DNA of 64,000 bases from an uncultured Psychrobacter sp. (GTDB lineage: Bacteria; Pseudomonadota; Gammaproteobacteria; Pseudomonadales; Moraxellaceae). Within the stretch, counting starts at the first letter, position 1; each line of letters begins with the position of its first letter. The DNA is taken from assembly GCA_947501045.1 (NCBI GenBank), contig CANMUI010000001.1:434001-498000 (forward strand), given 5' to 3'. The translations under genes and the position numbers were made by a program. A model generated the notes under the pieces. That model was given only the letters and a program-made list of their open reading frames with translations. It made no database searches and had not been told where the DNA came from. This document shows positions 60,108-64,000 of the stretch, in pieces.

Positions 60108-61634
60108 CTAAGCTAATACTTGGGTCAGCTCACCTTTCACCATATGCGGACTGACAAAGTCAGTAATGCGCACGCTGACGACTTTGCCAAGTAGCTCATT
60201 CATTTGTTCCTCATCGTAAGGGAACATCACGGTACGAGTATTGTCTGCGGTACCCAACAGATACTCTGGATGACGATCGGCTACTTGCTCAACCAATACT
60301 CTTGCTGTAGTACCAACCATCTCATGGGTCTTTTGCAAGGTAGAGTCGATGATGACTTTTTGGAACTCTGCCAAGCGCGCCTTTTTGGTAGTGAAGCTGA
60401 CATCATCAGGCAGCTCTGAGGCTGGCGTGCCCGGACGTTTGGAGTAAATAAAGCTATAGGAGTGATCAAAGTTTAACTCTTTTGCTAGATTTAATGTCGC
60501 TTGAAAGTCCTCATCAGTCTCGCCCGGGAAGCCGATAATAAAGTCGCTGGATAGATGAATATCGGGGCGCACCGCTTTGAGTTTATTGATCTGATTGATA
60601 TAAACGTCAATGGTATGGTTACGCTTCATCGCAGCAAGTATAGCGTTTGAGCCACTTTGTACCGGCAGATGTAAATGCGACACCAGCTCTGGCAGTTTTG
60701 CATAAGCGTCGATAATATCATCGGTAAATTCTAACGGGTGGCTAGTGGTATAGCGAATACGTTCAACACCATCGACATGCGAGACGTAGTGTAGCAGCTC
60801 AGCGAAGCGGCAAATACTGCCATCGTCTTTTTCGCCGCGATAGCCGTTGACGTTTTGACCAAGCAAGTTAATCTCGCGTACGCCTTGTTCGGCAAGACTG
60901 TCAATTTCTGCAAGCACATCATCAAGCGGGCGTGATAGCTCTTCACCGCGCGTATAAGGCACCACGCAAAATGAACAATACTTTGAGCAGCCCTCCATGA
61001 TAGAGACAAAGGCTTTGTAGCCTTCAACACGTGGCTCTGGCAAAAAATCAAACTTTTCAATGCTAGGGAAAGAGACGTCGATAGTGCCGATGCGGTTTTT
61101 GGGTAAAATATCACGTTGCTGATGAGATTGATCGTACAGCTCTGGCAGACGATGCAAGGTTTGCGGACCAAAAATCATATCAACATAAGGCGCGCGCTTT
61201 TGGATATTATCGCCTTCTTGCGAGGCCACACAGCCGCCGACACCAATCACTAGATCAGGACGTTTTTCTTTGAGCTTACGCCAGCGTCCTAACTCTGAAA
61301 ATACTTTTTCCTGCGCTTTTTCGCGGATAGAGCAAGTATTCATGAGTAGGACATCAGCTTCATCAATATCATGAGTCACTTCCATACCATGCGAGTCACC
61401 TAGGACATCAAGCATCTTGTCAGAGTCATAAACGTTCATCTGACAGCCTTGGGTGGTGATAAAGACTTTTTTGACAGCCGTTTGTACTGACTTGGTTAAT
61501 GAATCAGCATTAGGCACTGAATTTGCAGGCACTGAGTATATAGAACTTGGCTCTTTGAGTGCCTGAGTTGTAAGTAAAGTATCTGTGTTATCGATATCAT
61601 TACCGATGCGAGGATGGTATACAGAAACACTCAT
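60108..61634 (-). CDS. miaB: tRNA-2-methylthio-N6-dimethylallyladenosine synthase MiaB
   Basis: This 508-residue protein has an N-terminal UPF0004 domain with three auxiliary-cluster cysteines (Cys64 in TTQGCQMN, Cys101 in MNTCSIREKA, Cys135 in VGGCVASQ). The radical-SAM motif CSKYCSFC carries Cys216, Cys220 and Cys223, and a C-terminal TRAM domain covers about 440-505. It attaches a methylthio group to i6A37 of tRNAs reading UNN codons. An N-terminal extension of about 55 residues is unlike E. coli MiaB (474). The start is the ATG at 61634. Confidence 0.96.
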   Translation of the reverse strand: MSVSVYHPRIGNDIDNTDTLLTTQALKEPSSIYSVPANSVPNADSLTKSVQTAVKKVFITTQGCQMNVYDSDKMLDVLGDSHGMEVTHDIDEADVLLMNTCSIREKAQEKVFSELGRWRKLKEKRPDLVIGVGGCVASQEGDNIQKRAPYVDMIFGPQTLHRLPELYDQSHQQRDILPKNRIGTIDVSFPSIEKFDFLPEPRVEGYKAFVSIMEGCSKYCSFCVVPYTRGEELSRPLDDVLAEIDSLAEQGVREINLLGQNVNGYRGEKDDGSICRFAELLHYVSHVDGVERIRYTTSHPLEFTDDIIDAYAKLPELVSHLHLPVQSGSNAILAAMKRNHTIDVYINQINKLKAVRPDIHLSSDFIIGFPGETDEDFQATLNLAKELNFDHSYSFIYSKRPGTPASELPDDVSFTTKKARLAEFQKVIIDSTLQKTHEMVGTTARVLVEQVADRHPEYLLGTADNTRTVMFPYDEEQMNELLGKVVSVRITDFVSPHMVKGELTQVLA

Positions 61635-61685
61635 AAGCTAAGGTCCATGATTATGAAACAATAATATTATCAAACAATATAATAT

Positions 61686-61961
61686 ATAGTGGCGACAAGC
61701 CATTAATGCGTGGCGTATTTTATCACAACCATCTACCAAAGTGAAAAGTTAGCGTATACTAGCTACGATAGCAATGCCAAATTATTTATAACACTATCAA
61801 TTATTTAGCGCTTATTACTTATAAATGAGATTGACATCAATAGTCACTGCTTTATCATTTCTGTGTTACCCGCCGCTATCTTATTTATTGATAAATAGTA
61901 AGGATGCTGGTTGAGAGTCAACACAATATAGTATGATAAGCGCGCAAGCTGTCGCCACTAT
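61686..61961. mobile_element. Possible MITE-like segment with 12-bp terminal inverted repeats
   Basis: ATAGTGGCGACA (61686-61697) and TGTCGCCACTAT (61950-61961) are perfect inverted repeats, extendable to about 15 bp with one gap (ACAAGC / GCTTGT-like). They enclose about 250 AT-rich bases without a coding frame in the miaB-slt intergenic region. The size and ends suit a miniature inverted-repeat element. No clear target-site duplication is visible (flanks AATAT and CGACA), so this could be an old insertion or chance. Confidence 0.4.
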
Positions 61962-61999
61962 CGACATTTTATTAGTATTAAGACCAAAAGAGAGCAAGT

Positions 62000-64000
62000 A
62001 TGATAAAGCCGATCGCTGTTAAACGCACCCATAGCAACAATCTCAATAACCCTCATGGCGAGCGCAAACGTGTCAATGCAAATACCCTCAAGGTAGGTGC
62101 TTTAAGTCTTGCAACAGCGGTAGGAATGATTGGACTGTCACAAGTAGCCTGTGCTGAGCTAAGTTACAACGACGAGGGCTATCAATCAGATAGTAGCTAT
62201 CAGCCAAATAACAGCCAACAAGACAATAGCATAAATTACTTTACAGCGGCGGCAGAAGCCGAGAATCGCGACGATATCAACGCGCTATTTAACTATGAGC
62301 AGCTGATGAGCGGTGGCTTATTCGCCATGTATCCTACTTACTGGCGTATGAATTTGGACTTAAAGGAACAAAGCCCAGCTGCCATATCGCAGTTTGTACG
62401 TCAGTATCCTGATACAGTTATGGCTGAAAAGCTGGTCGCTGACTTTGCTGAAACCAAAGCGGCAGCTGGTGATTACGCCGCTGTACGCCAAGTGGCCAAT
62501 CTCATTACCAATGGCGATCGTAGTGAGCGCTGTGCGGTAGCGCTTGGGTTTAACAATGGCGGTGATACGATGCGCGCGCTGGCAGAGAAGTCGGATGTTT
62601 GGTTAACCACGCTTAAGCAGCCAGCGCTATGTGAGCAGCTGGCAACTGAGCTTAATAATAATCCGCTCATCAGCAATCAAGATCGCGCCGCTCGTCTAAA
62701 GCGTATGCTACGTAAGGGTAAGACTGGCGATATCATGGCATTGTCCTCACGCCTTGGTACTCCTATCTCTTATTCAGCCCTGAGCGAGATTCAGCTCAAT
62801 CCTAATGCTTTTTTTAGCAGCTTTAATAGACAACCTAATAGTCAGATTAACCAGTATTTATATCTATACGCTATAGGACGTGCAGCTGATAAATCTTATC
62901 AATCAGCAGCGCTGCAGCTTGATTACGATATCAAGCAAGACAATCAACGTAGCGTACGCTTATTAAATGATGAGACGCGCCGTTATGCTTATCGTATCCT
63001 CGGCGTTCAGCGCATGAACCATACTACCGATGATGGTTTTAATATCGAAGCGGTTAATTGGTTTCGTAATAGCTTAGATGATGATTTTAATTTTGAAGAA
63101 GCGGAAGATTATGCCAAGGCCGCTATCCGCTTTAGCAGCTGGGGTGATGTGATCGAAGCGATCTCGCATATGGATGCCCAAACTCAAAAGTCAAACCAAT
63201 GGCAGTATTGGCTTGCGCGTGCGTATGAACAAACAGGCGATAGCAGCAAGCGCGCTCTTGCCAAAAAGATGTATCAACATCTGGCCAGCAGTAATGACTA
63301 TTATGGCTTGCTTGCAAAAGACAAAGTCGGACAACGTTTCGATGCGGCGCGTTTAGGTGGCAGTAATCTACCAAATGTCAGCAGTGCTGATAAAGCTCGT
63401 GTTATGCAAAACCCACATTTTGCTCGCGCCTTTGCGCTCTATAACTCTGATGCCAATCGTGGCTATGCCAATCGCGAGTGGAACTGGGCGGTTAAACAAG
63501 CACGTGACAATCGCGATGACAATTTAATTGTTGCTGCTGCACGCCTGGCCCATGATATGGGCTGGCTTGATCGTGCGATTTATGCTGCTGATAATACTGC
63601 TGGGACTAGTAGTTTGGCATTATCGTATCCGATGCCGCATCAAGCCTCTGTCGTTCGCTACAGTCAAGCTGCCGGCATTGATCCCGCTTGGGCTTATGGC
63701 ATCATGCGTCAAGAGAGCCGTTTTGTGACCTCAGCGCGTTCTAACGTTGGTGCCAGTGGCCTTATGCAAATTATGCCCGATACGGCAAAATATATCGCGC
63801 GTAATCTAGGGGAGTCTTATAGTGCTAGCCGCGCCAATAGTGGCGACACTAATATTCGCTATGGTACTTGGTACATGAATGATATCTTAGCCAAGTTAAA
63901 CTATCAGCCGGTACTTGCAACTGCAGGTTACAATGCTGGACCAAATAAGGCCAAGCGCTGGCAGCCCGTTTATGGCTCACTTGCCGCCGATCAATATGTT
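62000..64000 (+). CDS. slt: Soluble lytic murein transglycosylase (5' part, cut by the window edge)
   Basis: The frame starts at the ATG at 62000 and is open to the last base (667 residues, no stop). An N-terminal hydrophobic signal (about 30-52, ending QVACAELS) is preceded by a polar basic stretch of about 30 residues. A long alpha-superhelical U/L domain (about 70-540) is followed by the transglycosylase domain: YGIMRQESRF with the catalytic Glu572, then NVGASGLMQIMPDTAKYIAR and AGYNAGPNKAKRW. Slt70 cleaves peptidoglycan in the periplasm to 1,6-anhydromuropeptides. The Slt70-like length (about 645 in E. coli) means little is missing. AGAGAGCAAGT precedes the ATG. Confidence 0.93.
   Translation, partial: MIKPIAVKRTHSNNLNNPHGERKRVNANTLKVGALSLATAVGMIGLSQVACAELSYNDEGYQSDSSYQPNNSQQDNSINYFTAAAEAENRDDINALFNYEQLMSGGLFAMYPTYWRMNLDLKEQSPAAISQFVRQYPDTVMAEKLVADFAETKAAAGDYAAVRQVANLITNGDRSERCAVALGFNNGGDTMRALAEKSDVWLTTLKQPALCEQLATELNNNPLISNQDRAARLKRMLRKGKTGDIMALSSRLGTPISYSALSEIQLNPNAFFSSFNRQPNSQINQYLYLYAIGRAADKSYQSAALQLDYDIKQDNQRSVRLLNDETRRYAYRILGVQRMNHTTDDGFNIEAVNWFRNSLDDDFNFEEAEDYAKAAIRFSSWGDVIEAISHMDAQTQKSNQWQYWLARAYEQTGDSSKRALAKKMYQHLASSNDYYGLLAKDKVGQRFDAARLGGSNLPNVSSADKARVMQNPHFARAFALYNSDANRGYANREWNWAVKQARDNRDDNLIVAAARLAHDMGWLDRAIYAADNTAGTSSLALSYPMPHQASVVRYSQAAGIDPAWAYGIMRQESRFVTSARSNVGASGLMQIMPDTAKYIARNLGESYSASRANSGDTNIRYGTWYMNDILAKLNYQPVLATAGYNAGPNKAKRWQPVYGSLAADQYV

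Noticed and set aside
60731..61171. 146-codon minus-strand frame inside miaB
   Set aside because: Same strand but wrong frame within a clear miaB; Ser/Cys/Leu-rich composition typical of an out-of-frame translation.
1..64000. CRISPR array, prophage or IS element
   Set aside because: No regularly spaced repeats, phage structural genes, integrase or transposase were seen anywhere in the window.

Overview
The window reads as chromosome of a Moraxellaceae gammaproteobacterium, most likely Psychrobacter or a close relative. This is inferred from gene content, moderate GC with AT-rich intergenic DNA, and protein style, not from a database search. It holds about 62 protein genes, one tRNA-Gly, many clear intrinsic terminators and two convincing Fur-type operators. 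There is no phage, no recognisable transposase and no CRISPR array. Both edges cut genes: a cytochrome b561 at the left and a soluble lytic transglycosylase at the right.

Layout. 1-5.4 kb: end of cytochrome b561, minDE with minC detached by 465 bp, a voltage-sensor-like membrane protein and a PlsC-type acyltransferase. 5.4-13.7 kb: an OmpA-type lipoprotein, then an iron-responsive cell-envelope locus (imelysin, di-heme c-type oxidoreductase, second imelysin, DUF1513 beta-propeller) with Fur-like boxes at 6761 and 8421, followed by a YgjP-like metallopeptidase. 13.7-15 kb: a TPMT-like methyltransferase overlapping tail to tail with an HD-type hydrolase. 15-20.5 kb: peroxide defence, with oxyR divergent from ahpC, then an SDR, a small YdcH/DUF465 protein and ahpF. 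20.6-28.1 kb: a bile-acid/Na symporter-type carrier, a GST and a sulfur (persulfide) island made of two DUF442 proteins, a SulP transporter, a BigR-like ArsR repressor and a divergent ETHE1-type persulfide dioxygenase, then a methyltransferase and trxC. 28.3-31.1 kb: small lipoprotein, SirB2, BolA, M48 lipoprotein protease and tRNA-Gly(GCC).

31.3-39.3 kb is an accessory catabolic region. It has two SDR + metallo-beta-lactamase pairs on opposite strands flanking an MFS transporter and a frameshifted cytosine-deaminase-like amidohydrolase, with a LysR gene upstream of the second pair. 39.4-48.1 kb is a redox/electrophile-stress-like region: YceI, DoxX, a DUF1275 protein, an FMN reductase translationally coupled to a chimeric gene (5' half DUF1275, 3' half isochorismatase hydrolase), a YtcJ-like amidohydrolase, two pirins and a nitroreductase. 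48.2-51.3 kb: an Mpo1-like protein, pnuC, a NadR-like protein whose adenylyltransferase motifs look degenerate, and a PspC protein. 51.7-64 kb is core housekeeping: glyQS, zapA with a coiled-coil partner, a UPF0149 protein, a deaminase, argE, a LysE-type exporter, miaB and slt.

The signals most worth following are: the DUF1275/isochorismatase chimera; a terminator nested in a Fur-controlled promoter; a pore-less voltage-sensor-like protein; the NadR-like protein with damaged catalytic motifs; and a 276-bp segment bounded by 12-bp inverted repeats between miaB and slt, which looks like a miniature element.
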